A stretch of DNA of 5,333 bases from JAVBOF01 sp031550915 (GCA_031550915.1 JAVBOF010000019.1:1-5333), one strand, 5' to 3'. Positions 1-5,333 are shown, counted from the stretch's first letter. Notes: generated from the letters alone by a model not told the origin. Made by a program: numbers and translations.

Positions 1-24
1 AAAAACTTCCAGTTCGGCAGCTGG
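1..24 (-). terminator. possible expression platform: short stem and U-run at the window edge
   Basis: Directly after the riboswitch aptamer the minus strand has CCAG (24-21), an eight-base loop, CUGG (12-9), then AAG and five U residues running off the window (5-1). The four-pair stem alone is too weak for a standard intrinsic terminator. The U-run also immediately follows the proposed P1 stem of the aptamer (UGGAAG, 11-6), so ligand-stabilised P1 plus the U-run could act as a terminator. CCAG/CUGG would compete with both P1 and the base of the third aptamer stem. The rest of the platform lies outside the window, so this assignment is tentative. Confidence 0.3.
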
Positions 25-102
25 CTACCATCGGCATAATCCGTAAGGTCCTCTAGCTTTGCGTCCCTACTTTCCAGCAGGTTTGCCTTTGTCGGTTGAA
101 AG
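6..102 (-). promoter_or_regulatory. cyclic di-GMP-I riboswitch (GEMM-I aptamer)
   Basis: This is an mRNA leader element that binds the second messenger cyclic di-GMP and controls a gene beyond the left edge of the window. On the minus strand the GEMM-I signature blocks appear in order: AAAGGCAAACC (90-80), GGGACGCAAAGC (67-56), a CCUUA block equivalent to the usual CCUAA (48-44), GGUAGCC (29-23) and GCCGAA (18-13). The first arm is six pairs, CCUGCU/AGUAGG (81-76 with 71-66), capped by a GNRA tetraloop GGAA (75-72). The second arm pairs GCU (57-55) with AGC (22-20), ACC (49-47) with GGU (29-27) and CGG (43-41) with CCG (34-32). The closing P1 can be CUUUCA (102-97) with UGGAAG (11-6), with one G-U pair. 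GEMM-I riboswitches in clostridia often control motility, adhesion, surface-protein or signalling genes. The target here cannot be seen. Confidence 0.93.
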
Positions 103-113
103 TACTTCAAACC
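94..113 (-). promoter_or_regulatory. leader hairpin overlapping the 5' strand of riboswitch P1
   Basis: GGUUUGAA (113-106) can pair with UUCAACC (100-94) across a five-base loop, giving seven pairs with one bulged U. Its 3' strand contains most of the proposed P1 5' strand (102-97), so hairpin and P1 exclude each other. That is the arrangement expected of a switching element upstream of an aptamer, but it is short enough to be incidental. The pairing is seen in the sequence. The role is inferred. Confidence 0.4.
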
Positions 114-134
114 GTATTCTGTTTTGACACTGTC

Positions 135-162
135 ATTATACCACATCTAAAAATAAAGTCAA
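135..162 (-). promoter_or_regulatory. sigma-A promoter for the riboswitch transcript, extended -10
   Basis: The -35 box TTGACT (162-157) is separated by 16 bases from a perfect TATAAT -10 box (140-135). TGG immediately before the -10 gives the TGn extended -10 motif. Transcription would start near 128 and enter the leader hairpin and the cyclic di-GMP aptamer. The -35 begins 19 bases after the murA stop codon, so the gene beyond the left edge has its own promoter. A perfect 5-1-5 inverted repeat, TGACAGTGTCA (135-125), overlaps the last -10 base and the predicted start. It could be an operator, but is short enough to be chance. Confidence 0.85.
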
Positions 163-165
163 TAC

Positions 166-179
166 ATATTTAAAAATAT
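166..179. repeat. AT-only inverted repeat after murA
   Basis: ATATTT, two bases, then AAATAT form a perfect six-pair inverted repeat starting two bases beyond the murA stop codon. It contains no G-C pair, so it would make a very weak RNA stem and does not qualify as an intrinsic terminator. No better terminator candidate lies between murA and the next promoter. Confidence 0.5.
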
Positions 180-180
180 T

Positions 181-1455
181 TTAATAGTAATCGTCATCTT
201 CGACCTGTATACGTTTTATGTCCGCGCCCAGCGAAATAAGTTTCTCTTCTATACGGTCATATCCGCGGTCTATGTACCTTACGCCGCCGATAGTCGTTTT
301 GCCTTCAGCGACCAGCCCTGCTATGATGAGGGCAGCCCCCGCCCGAAGATCGCTGGCGTACACGTTCGCTCCGGTTAGCTTATCAACACCTTCAATCAAG
401 CAAACACGGTTTTCAACGCCTATATTGGCGCCCATACGTTTCAGCTCGAACACGTGCTTAAACCTGTCTTCGAAGATACTTTCTACTATACGGCTCGTCC
501 CATCCGCGGTGGAAAGCAGTACGGACATCGGTTGTTGGAGGTCGGTAGGAAACCCCGGGTATGGCAGCGTTTTGATGCTGACCCTGTTTGCCTTGCAATT
601 ACTTCTAACGCGTATAAAATCGTCACCTTCATGGACATCTGCGCCGCATTCAACAAGCTTTGCCGACAATGCATCCATATGCAGCGGTATTACGTTTTTT
701 ACCGTGACATCACCCTGAGTGGCGGCCGCCGCTATCATAAGCGTGCCGGTCTCAATCTGATCCGGGATTATCGTATATTCGCACCCATGCAGCGATTCAA
801 CGCCCCTTATGCGGATTATATCGGTACCCGCGCCTTTTATCTTTGCGCCCATGCCGTTAAGAAAACTGGCGAGATCGACAATGTGAGGCTCTTTGGCCGC
901 ATTGAAAATGGTAGTTACACCTTCTGCGAGTACGGCCGCAAGTATAAGGTTAATCGTTGCTCCAACGCTTACTACATCCAAATAAACCTCGGCCCCGACA
1001 AGCTTGTCGGCATAGGCTTTTATCATGCCGTATTCCATTTTAACATCCGCGCCAAGAGCTTCAAAACCTTTTATATGCTGATCTATCGGGCGTTCTCCGA
1101 TAGAACAACCACCGGGCATGGATACTTCAGCTTTACCGAACCTGCCTAACAAGACTCCGAGTAAATAGTAAGAGGCACGCATATGACGCACAAGATCATG
1201 CTTTGCAATATAGGTATTGATACCGGAAGGGTCTATAGTCATGCGTCCTTCCTTCGTAAGTTCTACCTTTGCGCCCATGTGCTGAAGTATATCTGCAAGT
1301 ATGATAACATCTCTAATGTAGGGAAGATTATCTATTACACTGATGTCGTTTGAAAGAAGCGCCGCGGGTAGTATAGCTACTGCCGCGTTTTTTGCCCCGC
1401 TTATTTCGATTGTTCCGTTCAGCGGTCTACCGCCATTTATTACAAGTCTTTCCAC
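181..1455 (-). CDS. murA: UDP-N-acetylglucosamine 1-carboxyvinyltransferase (MurA)
   Basis: This cytoplasmic enzyme transfers the enolpyruvyl group of phosphoenolpyruvate to UDP-N-acetylglucosamine, the first committed step of peptidoglycan synthesis. The 424-residue length is normal for the family (about 420), a two-domain EPSP-synthase fold. Visible landmarks are the N-terminal GAKNA with K22 and N23, the active-site loop PGGCSIGERPID (114-125) with C117 equivalent to E. coli Cys115, GFPTD ending in D305 and YIDRGYD with R397. The E. coli residues K22, N23, D305 and R397 have the same numbers. A cysteine at the loop position, not aspartate, predicts a fosfomycin-sensitive enzyme. The start is GTG (1455-1453), with AGGG five bases upstream. 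A strong promoter lies just beyond the isomerase gene, so murA is probably transcribed separately with a leader of about 60 bases. Many Firmicutes carry two MurA paralogues, and the sequence alone does not say which this is. Confidence 0.97.
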   Translation of the reverse strand: MERLVINGGRPLNGTIEISGAKNAAVAILPAALLSNDISVIDNLPYIRDVIILADILQHMGAKVELTKEGRMTIDPSGINTYIAKHDLVRHMRASYYLLGVLLGRFGKAEVSMPGGCSIGERPIDQHIKGFEALGADVKMEYGMIKAYADKLVGAEVYLDVVSVGATINLILAAVLAEGVTTIFNAAKEPHIVDLASFLNGMGAKIKGAGTDIIRIRGVESLHGCEYTIIPDQIETGTLMIAAAATQGDVTVKNVIPLHMDALSAKLVECGADVHEGDDFIRVRSNCKANRVSIKTLPYPGFPTDLQQPMSVLLSTADGTSRIVESIFEDRFKHVFELKRMGANIGVENRVCLIEGVDKLTGANVYASDLRAGAALIIAGLVAEGKTTIGGVRYIDRGYDRIEEKLISLGADIKRIQVEDDDYY

Positions 1456-1521
1456 AATATCCCTAAAGGGCCACCCCCAAAGCTTACAATAAGAAAAATA
1501 GTTTTTTTCACATTACCGCGA

Positions 1522-1550
1522 ATTATATCATATAGCAAAAGAAATGACAA
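1522..1550 (-). promoter_or_regulatory. sigma-A promoter of murA, extended -10
   Basis: TTGTCA (1550-1545), a 17-base spacer and a perfect TATAAT (1527-1522), preceded by TGA, make a near-consensus promoter with a TGn extended -10. The predicted start is near 1515, about 60 bases before the murA GTG. The -35 begins on the base right after the isomerase stop codon (1553-1551). The rest of the 95-base gap (1456-1550) holds an A/T-rich stretch around 1490-1510 and a G-rich run at 1472-1478. No convincing terminator for the upstream operon was found in it. Confidence 0.87.
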
Positions 1551-2366
1551 TCAAATTGCGGCAAGACATCGATCAATATAACTCAATCCCTTTTGGGCGG
1601 ACTGTATTGGATTGGGCAGCGGTCTGTATTCAAAGCCGAGCGCATTGGTATAATCTATAGATTTCAGGCATTTCAATACATGTTTGAAATCTATACCGCC
1701 ATGTCCGGGATAAAACCGGTCTGCCTCCGAAAGATGAAAGTGCAGGAGTTTTTCAGCGCACATGCGGATATCGCTTTCCATGTCATAGCCCTCCAAAGCC
1801 ATATGGCATGTATCCAGCATTATCCCGACACGGTCTGAACCGATAGTTTCGATAATATCCATAGTTTCGGTCGTATCCATAAGGAAGGTATCGATATATC
1901 TGTTTAGCGGCTCTATGATTATAGTGGCACCATGTTTGCCGGCGTTTTCGGCACAAATCAGCAAGCTTTCCATCAATCTTTTTTTATATTGGTCCCTGCT
2001 TGCGCCGGGAGGGAGATCGCCTTTAAAATAACCGAGTATGACCTTGGATGAGAACCTTCCCGCAAGTATGAGGTATTCCTCATACGCCCTTATTGCCTTT
2101 TCCCTTTCGGATTTATCGGGAGAGGAAAGGCTATAATGGAATGCTTCGGCGCCGAGCCCGCTGGCAATGGACGTAACTGTGATGCCGTTGAGCTCCAAAG
2201 CCTCTTCAATAGGCCCGCAGTTCAAAAGTGCTGGTTCTTTGATATGTATTTCAATACCACCAAAGCCAAGGCTTTTAGCGGTTTCTATGCCTTTTATAAT
2301 GCCGTCTTTGATAATAACGGGGTTGATTTCTGGAGCCCAATCCGCAACACACAGTGAATAGAGCAT
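1551..2366 (-). CDS. sugar isomerase/epimerase, xylose isomerase-like TIM barrel (ketose 3-epimerase-like)
   Basis: A 271-residue cytoplasmic protein of the metal-dependent sugar isomerase/epimerase superfamily (AP endonuclease family 2 fold). Numbered from the ATG, the expected metal ligands are E152 in IIIEPLNRY, D185 in LDTCHM, H211 in HFHLSEADR and E246 in GFEYRPLP. H188 and R217 are also present. These positions coincide, as I recall the family, with those of Agrobacterium D-psicose (D-allulose) 3-epimerase, suggesting an almost gap-free core alignment. That enzyme's substrate-contacting E158 is replaced by isoleucine. The later ADRFYPGHGGIDF segment is typical of the wider family, which includes hydroxypyruvate isomerase and IolI-like inosose isomerases. 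The substrate therefore remains open. The fold and metal chemistry are well supported, 3-epimerase activity only moderately. The gene is the last of the thrC-trpS unit, and no sugar-uptake or kinase gene is nearby. A TTG at 2378 would add four residues but overlaps the trpS stop, so the ATG is preferred. Confidence 0.88.
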   Translation of the reverse strand: MLYSLCVADWAPEINPVIIKDGIIKGIETAKSLGFGGIEIHIKEPALLNCGPIEEALELNGITVTSIASGLGAEAFHYSLSSPDKSEREKAIRAYEEYLILAGRFSSKVILGYFKGDLPPGASRDQYKKRLMESLLICAENAGKHGATIIIEPLNRYIDTFLMDTTETMDIIETIGSDRVGIMLDTCHMALEGYDMESDIRMCAEKLLHFHLSEADRFYPGHGGIDFKHVLKCLKSIDYTNALGFEYRPLPNPIQSAQKGLSYIDRCLAAI

Positions 2367-2369
2367 ATT

Positions 2370-2376
2370 CCACCTC
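2370..2376 (-). promoter_or_regulatory. ribosome binding site fixing the isomerase start at 2366
   Basis: GAGGTGG lies three bases before the ATG at 2366-2364 (six bases if only the GAGG core pairs). It overlaps the trpS stop codon TGA (2377-2375), which supports translational coupling. A start at the TTG at 2378 would put this site inside the coding region and leave no comparable site upstream. Confidence 0.8.
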
Positions 2377-3385
2377 AATCCAAGACGGTCTTTGCAAGTC
2401 CTATCTTATCGTAAACAGTTTTCAAAGTTCGGTTGGCGGCAGTATTAGCCTTTTCGGCTGATTTGAGGATTATCCGGTTAAGCTCCGCTTTATCCTGCAT
2501 GATACGTGTATATTCCTTCTGGATGGGCTCCAACTGGGCAACCACTGCCTCGGCAGTGTTCTGCTTTAGAGCGCCGTAGCCTTTGCCTTCAAACTCCTGC
2601 TCTATATCAGCGATCGTCTTTCCAGTGCAGGAAGAATATATATCCAAAAGATTGCGGAGGCCGGGGCGGTTTTCATCGTATTTTATGTCAGAACCGCTGT
2701 CCGTAACGGCCCGTTTTATTTTCTTGGTGATTTTTTCTGGCGGATCCAACAGTAAAATATATGCATTTTCGTTTGAATCGGATTTGGACATCTTTACAGT
2801 CGGCTCCTGCAGCGACATGATCCTGCCGCCAACCTTAGGGATATAGGCTTCCGGCACGCGGAAGGTTTCTCCGTAGGCGTTGTTGAATCGAATGGCAATA
2901 TCCCTGCTCAATTCAAGATGCTGCTTTTGATCGGCACCGACAGGTACAAGATCCGTTTGGTACAGCAGTATATCCGCGGCCATTAGCACCGGGTAGGTGA
3001 ACAAGCCGGAATTTATATTTTCGCTGTGGGTAGAGCTTTTGTCCTTAAACTGGGTCATGCGGGAAAGCTCGCCAAAATAGGTATTGCAGTTCAGCACCCA
3101 TGTCAGTTCGGCATGCGCGGGCACGTGGGACTGGAAAAATATCGTGTTAGACTCGGGGCTAAGCCCGCACGCAATAAGCAGAGCCATTACTTCGATGCAT
3201 CTGTCCTGCAATTGCTTTGCATCCTGCCGCACCGTTATGGCATGCATATCTACGATGCAGTAATAGCATGAATAATCATTTTGAAGCATCGCCCAGTTTT
3301 TCAACGCGCCCAGATAATTACCCAAAGTGAGGCTGCCGGAGGGCTGTATGCCACTGAATATGACTTTATTATTCTCGTTTTGCAT
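2375..3385 (-). CDS. trpS: tryptophanyl-tRNA synthetase (TrpS)
   Basis: Class Ic aminoacyl-tRNA synthetase that activates tryptophan with ATP and charges tRNA-Trp in the cytoplasm. The 336 residues match the usual bacterial length. The N-terminal GIQPSGSLTLGNYLG carries the HIGH-equivalent TLGN (20-23). YPVLMAADILLYQTD (131-145) contains D138, the counterpart of the tryptophan-selecting aspartate of Geobacillus TrpRS. GADQKQH (150-156) and KMSKS (198-202) complete the ATP and tryptophan site, and the alpha-helical C-terminal part is intact. The start is ATG at 3385, with AAGGGAG (3398-3392) six bases upstream overlapping the thrC stop codon. Only 11 bases separate it from thrC, so there is no room for a T-box leader. 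Expression probably depends on the upstream promoter, unlike Firmicute trpS genes that are regulated by their own T-box. Confidence 0.98.
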   Translation of the reverse strand: MQNENNKVIFSGIQPSGSLTLGNYLGALKNWAMLQNDYSCYYCIVDMHAITVRQDAKQLQDRCIEVMALLIACGLSPESNTIFFQSHVPAHAELTWVLNCNTYFGELSRMTQFKDKSSTHSENINSGLFTYPVLMAADILLYQTDLVPVGADQKQHLELSRDIAIRFNNAYGETFRVPEAYIPKVGGRIMSLQEPTVKMSKSDSNENAYILLLDPPEKITKKIKRAVTDSGSDIKYDENRPGLRNLLDIYSSCTGKTIADIEQEFEGKGYGALKQNTAEAVVAQLEPIQKEYTRIMQDKAELNRIILKSAEKANTAANRTLKTVYDKIGLAKTVLD

Positions 3386-3396
3386 TTATTACTCCC

Positions 3397-4884
3397 TTAT
3401 TTTGAAAGAAACGTTTCTATCTCTCTGCCCATATCTTCCTTTGAGCAGATATTGTTATGCAGGATCTCTGCGCCCTTTAACGCATTCAATGGATCGGGCA
3501 TCTGCAAGCCGTAGCCGCATAGCTTTTCGCCGAGTTCAAAATCATCCAGGGCCGATACTTCCAAAGCTGCGTCCAAAGAGCTCAAAACATCCGCACAGAA
3601 TTTGAACGGGCTGGCTGTCGATACCAGTACGGTCTTTGATAAATCATGCGTGGCTTCGCGGTATTGCGAGTATACGTCGAAGCCGACCGCCGTGTGCGGA
3701 TCGATGACATAGTTAAATTCGGAATATATTGACTTAATTCGGCGCTTTGTCATTACGTCGCTGCAATACCCAGCCCAAAAGTTCTTTCGGAGCGTTTGCG
3801 CAATATCTTCGCTGACGGTATAGCTTCCTTCCTCTTTAAGCTTGAACATCATCTGCTTAACGGATTCCGCGTCCCTGTTGTTTGTTTCAAAGAGGAGTCG
3901 CTCCAGATTGCTGCTTATCAATATATCCATGCTGGGAGAAAGCGTCTTGAAGAAAGGCCTTCTGCTTACATAATCTCCTGTATTGAAAAAATCAGTTAAA
4001 ACATTATTGCTGTTGCTCGCACAGATAAGCCTGTTTACCGGCAAACCCATTAGCATGGCGTAATAAGCGGCGAGGATATTGCCAAAGTTGCCGGTCGGCA
4101 CCACAAAGTTTATCTTTTCACCGTTTGCGATGTTGCCGGAGTCAAGCAGTTTGGCATACGCCCAAATATAATATGATATCTGAGGCAGCAGCCTTCCCCA
4201 GTTTATGCTGTTGGCACTGGAAAGCGCGTAGCCTTTTGCGCTAAGCTTTTTATTAAAATTTTCGTCTAAAAATAGGGCTTTTACACCTGTTTGTGTATCG
4301 TCAAAATTGCCTTTTACGGCGCATACATGCACGTTGGAACCCTTTTGGGTGACCATCTGCAGCCTTTGGGCAGGGCTGACCCCATCCGCAGGATAGAAAA
4401 CGCAGATATCGATGCCATCGGCATCGGCAAACCCATCCAATGCTGCTTTTCCGGTGTCACCGGAAGTGGCAACAAGGATCAGCGTGCGTTTGCTGTCGCG
4501 CTGTTTGATTTTGGATTCCTGCATAAGGAACGGGAGCATCTGCAGAGCCATATCCTTAAACGCCATAGTCGGTCCGTGGTAAAGCTCCATGCAGAAATTA
4601 GAGCCGATCGGAACCAGCGGTACCGTATCATCACAGGAAAAGCCGGCATATGCCTGTCTAGAAAAATCCTGGATGTCCTCCTTAGAGAATTCATCTAGAA
4701 ATTTAATCATGCAATGCGCGCTTGCTTCAGCATAGGACATATTGGCCAGGGATTGTACTTCAAAGATATCTATTTTAGGGATATCTTTTGGCACATAAAG
4801 CCCGCCATCTTCCGCTATCCCGCTTAAAATGGCGTAATCTGAGGAAACGGTAGTTACGCCGTTCCTCGTACTTATGTAGTTCAT
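3397..4884 (-). CDS. thrC: threonine synthase (ThrC), long form
   Basis: PLP-dependent enzyme that converts O-phospho-L-homoserine to L-threonine and phosphate, the last step of threonine synthesis. From the preferred ATG it has 495 residues, longer than the roughly 350-residue Bacillus form and similar to the E. coli/yeast-type enzymes with a dedicated N-terminal domain (MNYISTRN onward, GIAEDGGLYVP). The PLP lysine is K110 in HGPTMAFKDMALQ. ATSGDTGKAALDGF (139-152) and the phosphate-binding GNFGN (265-269) follow. SSANSINWGRLLPQ near 223-236 is also typical of this family. Start choice: ATG at 4884 has GGGAGG four bases upstream. A TTG at 4902 would add six residues but places that site inside the gene. 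The gap to the preceding gene holds a strong stem-loop. No homoserine dehydrogenase or kinase gene is in the window. Confidence 0.97.
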   Translation of the reverse strand: MNYISTRNGVTTVSSDYAILSGIAEDGGLYVPKDIPKIDIFEVQSLANMSYAEASAHCMIKFLDEFSKEDIQDFSRQAYAGFSCDDTVPLVPIGSNFCMELYHGPTMAFKDMALQMLPFLMQESKIKQRDSKRTLILVATSGDTGKAALDGFADADGIDICVFYPADGVSPAQRLQMVTQKGSNVHVCAVKGNFDDTQTGVKALFLDENFNKKLSAKGYALSSANSINWGRLLPQISYYIWAYAKLLDSGNIANGEKINFVVPTGNFGNILAAYYAMLMGLPVNRLICASNSNNVLTDFFNTGDYVSRRPFFKTLSPSMDILISSNLERLLFETNNRDAESVKQMMFKLKEEGSYTVSEDIAQTLRKNFWAGYCSDVMTKRRIKSIYSEFNYVIDPHTAVGFDVYSQYREATHDLSKTVLVSTASPFKFCADVLSSLDAALEVSALDDFELGEKLCGYGLQMPDPLNALKGAEILHNNICSKEDMGREIETFLSK

Positions 4885-4888
4885 ATTT

Positions 4889-4894
4889 CCTCCC
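4889..4894 (-). promoter_or_regulatory. ribosome binding site fixing the thrC start at 4884
   Basis: GGGAGG is followed by AAAT and the ATG at 4884-4882. It is the strongest Shine-Dalgarno in the window and decides against the upstream in-frame TTG (4902-4900). It lies about ten bases downstream of the stem-loop at 4904-4943, so folding of that element should leave it accessible. Confidence 0.8.
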
Positions 4895-4903
4895 GAAATC
4901 AAA

Positions 4904-4943
4904 GCCGTCTATGCGCGGCAAAATAACAGCCGCGCATAACGGT
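4904..4943 (-). other. GC-rich stem-loop in the thrC leader
   Basis: TATGCGCGGC (4910-4919) and GCCGCGCATA (4929-4938) are perfect ten-base complements around a nine-base loop. Beyond a small internal loop the stem continues with GCCG (4904-4907) against CGGT (4940-4943), including one G-U pair. On the minus strand it is followed by GGCUUUGAUUU, an interrupted and weak U-tract, so it is a poor intrinsic terminator. The CGGT at 4940-4943 can instead pair with ACCG at 4949-4952 in a second, smaller hairpin. It could be a leaky terminator, an mRNA processing or stability barrier, or part of an attenuator that sets thrC level relative to the first gene. No T-box or known riboswitch motif is visible. 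Confidence 0.75.
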
Positions 4944-4961
4944 CATTCACCGATAAAGCTT

Positions 4962-5333
4962 TTAACTGGCTTTGCCAGTATTCAAAATCAGCGGTTTTAA
5001 GAAATCCGGCGCAACAGCCGGGTCTCCGCTAACACTAAGTACAAATTCAATTTTGTGTTTTTCCGAGAGCTGGTGCAGTTTATTAAAGAAAGCTCCAAGC
5101 TCCTGAAGATTCGCCTTCACAAGGCGGAGGAACCCATCTATATAAATGACCTCGATATCGTAATTACTAGCGACTACCCCGGTTATAAAACCATAAAAAA
5201 ATTCTTCATCAAACTCGCCAAACTCTCCGGCGTTGATGAAGCGTATCTGATGCTTTAGGTCATACATGTATCGGTTGTCATCATCTATAAACACTATGTT
5301 TCCGCGGCATTTATCGACACTTTCGTTGGCCAT
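4962..5333 (-). CDS. conserved-looking protein of unknown function, Walker B-like strand without P-loop
   Basis: I do not recognise a named family. The reading frame gives 123 residues from an ATG that is exactly the last three bases of the window. Its ribosome binding site is outside, and a longer N-terminus cannot be excluded. The protein looks soluble and alternating alpha/beta: strand NIVFIDDD (12-19), an acidic aromatic segment EFDEEFFYGF (40-49), strand IEVIYIDGF (60-68), a helix (about 69-93), strand IEFVLSVSGD (95-104), and a closing PDFLKPLI (109-116). The IYIDG strand resembles the Walker B strand of RecA-like ATPases, but no GxxxxGK[ST] P-loop is present. It has no signal peptide and no clear membrane segment. 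It is cooriented with thrC, 77 bases upstream, so cotranscription is plausible. The coding frame is convincing, while the function is unknown. Confidence 0.8.
   Translation of the reverse strand: MANESVDKCRGNIVFIDDDNRYMYDLKHQIRFINAGEFGEFDEEFFYGFITGVVASNYDIEVIYIDGFLRLVKANLQELGAFFNKLHQLSEKHKIEFVLSVSGDPAVAPDFLKPLILNTGKAS

Noticed and set aside
454..1149. A 231-codon open frame on the plus strand.
   Set aside because: It lies entirely antisense to the well-supported murA, shows no recognisable motif and has no convincing ribosome binding site. It is a shadow of murA codon usage.
1461..1480. G-rich run and CCC/GGG hairpin around the murA ribosome binding site.
   Set aside because: The stem is only three pairs, and the GGGGGTGG run is too far from the GTG to be the main Shine-Dalgarno. 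There is no clear evidence of regulation.
3386..3396. A T-box or trp attenuator ahead of trpS.
   Set aside because: Only 11 bases separate thrC and trpS, and they are filled by the ribosome binding site.
4291..4698. A 135-codon open frame on the plus strand.
   Set aside because: It is antisense to the core of thrC, including the PLP-lysine region, has no family resemblance and is explained by the conserved minus-strand gene.
4904..4943. The thrC leader stem-loop as a standard intrinsic terminator of the first gene.
   Set aside because: The following U-tract is interrupted (CUUUGAUUU) and offset from the stem by GACGG or its paired form, so it does not meet the usual pattern. It is kept as a stem-loop of uncertain role.
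4899..4946. A 15-residue minus-strand frame (MTVMRGCYFAAHRRL) ending just before the thrC ribosome binding site, a possible leader peptide.
   Set aside because: It has only one threonine and no run of regulatory codons, its Shine-Dalgarno is poor, and it runs through the stem-loop, so its codons are explained by the palindrome. It would deserve another look only if conserved.
5055..5258. A 67-codon plus-strand frame antisense to the first gene.
   Set aside because: The minus-strand frame spans the full region and has coherent alpha/beta protein texture. The plus-strand product does not, and has no clear ribosome binding site.
1..5333. Mobile elements, CRISPR arrays, tRNA or rRNA genes, defence or secondary-metabolism clusters.
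   Set aside because: I found no transposase, long direct or inverted terminal repeats, regularly spaced repeats, cloverleaf-like segments or defence-type domains on either strand.

Overview
This 5.3 kb window comes from a bacterial chromosome, most likely an anaerobic Firmicute of the Clostridia type. The reasons are moderate-to-low G+C, strong GGAGG-type ribosome binding sites, sigma-A promoters with extended -10 elements, a long-form threonine synthase, and a class I cyclic di-GMP riboswitch of the kind common in clostridia. The lineage is an inference, not a database match. Every supportable gene lies on the minus strand, so the window reads from right to left.

Right part (5333 to 1551): a tightly packed, probably single transcription unit. 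It starts with a small unrecognised protein (4962-5333) whose first codon is exactly at the window edge. A 77-base gap with a strong GC-rich stem-loop follows, then thrC (threonine synthase), trpS (tryptophanyl-tRNA synthetase) and a TIM-barrel sugar isomerase/epimerase. thrC and trpS are 11 bases apart and trpS and the isomerase 8 bases apart. In both junctions the upstream stop codon overlaps the next ribosome binding site, which suggests translational coupling. Initiation at the best ribosome binding sites shortens thrC and the isomerase to internal ATG starts (4884 and 2366).

Middle (1550 to 181): murA, the first committed enzyme of peptidoglycan synthesis, has its own near-consensus promoter directly after the isomerase stop codon, and a GTG start.

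Left edge (180 to 1): no gene, but a complete regulatory leader. It has an extended -10 promoter, a small leader hairpin and a well-conserved GEMM-I cyclic di-GMP riboswitch ending in a U-run at the window edge. The regulated gene lies beyond position 1. No convincing terminator separates murA from this leader, so murA read-through could also enter the riboswitch.

The protein genes are mostly conserved housekeeping functions that share no pathway. I see no new multi-gene system. The most informative parts are the riboswitch with its apparent alternative pairings, the stem-loop ahead of thrC, and the unrecognised first gene.
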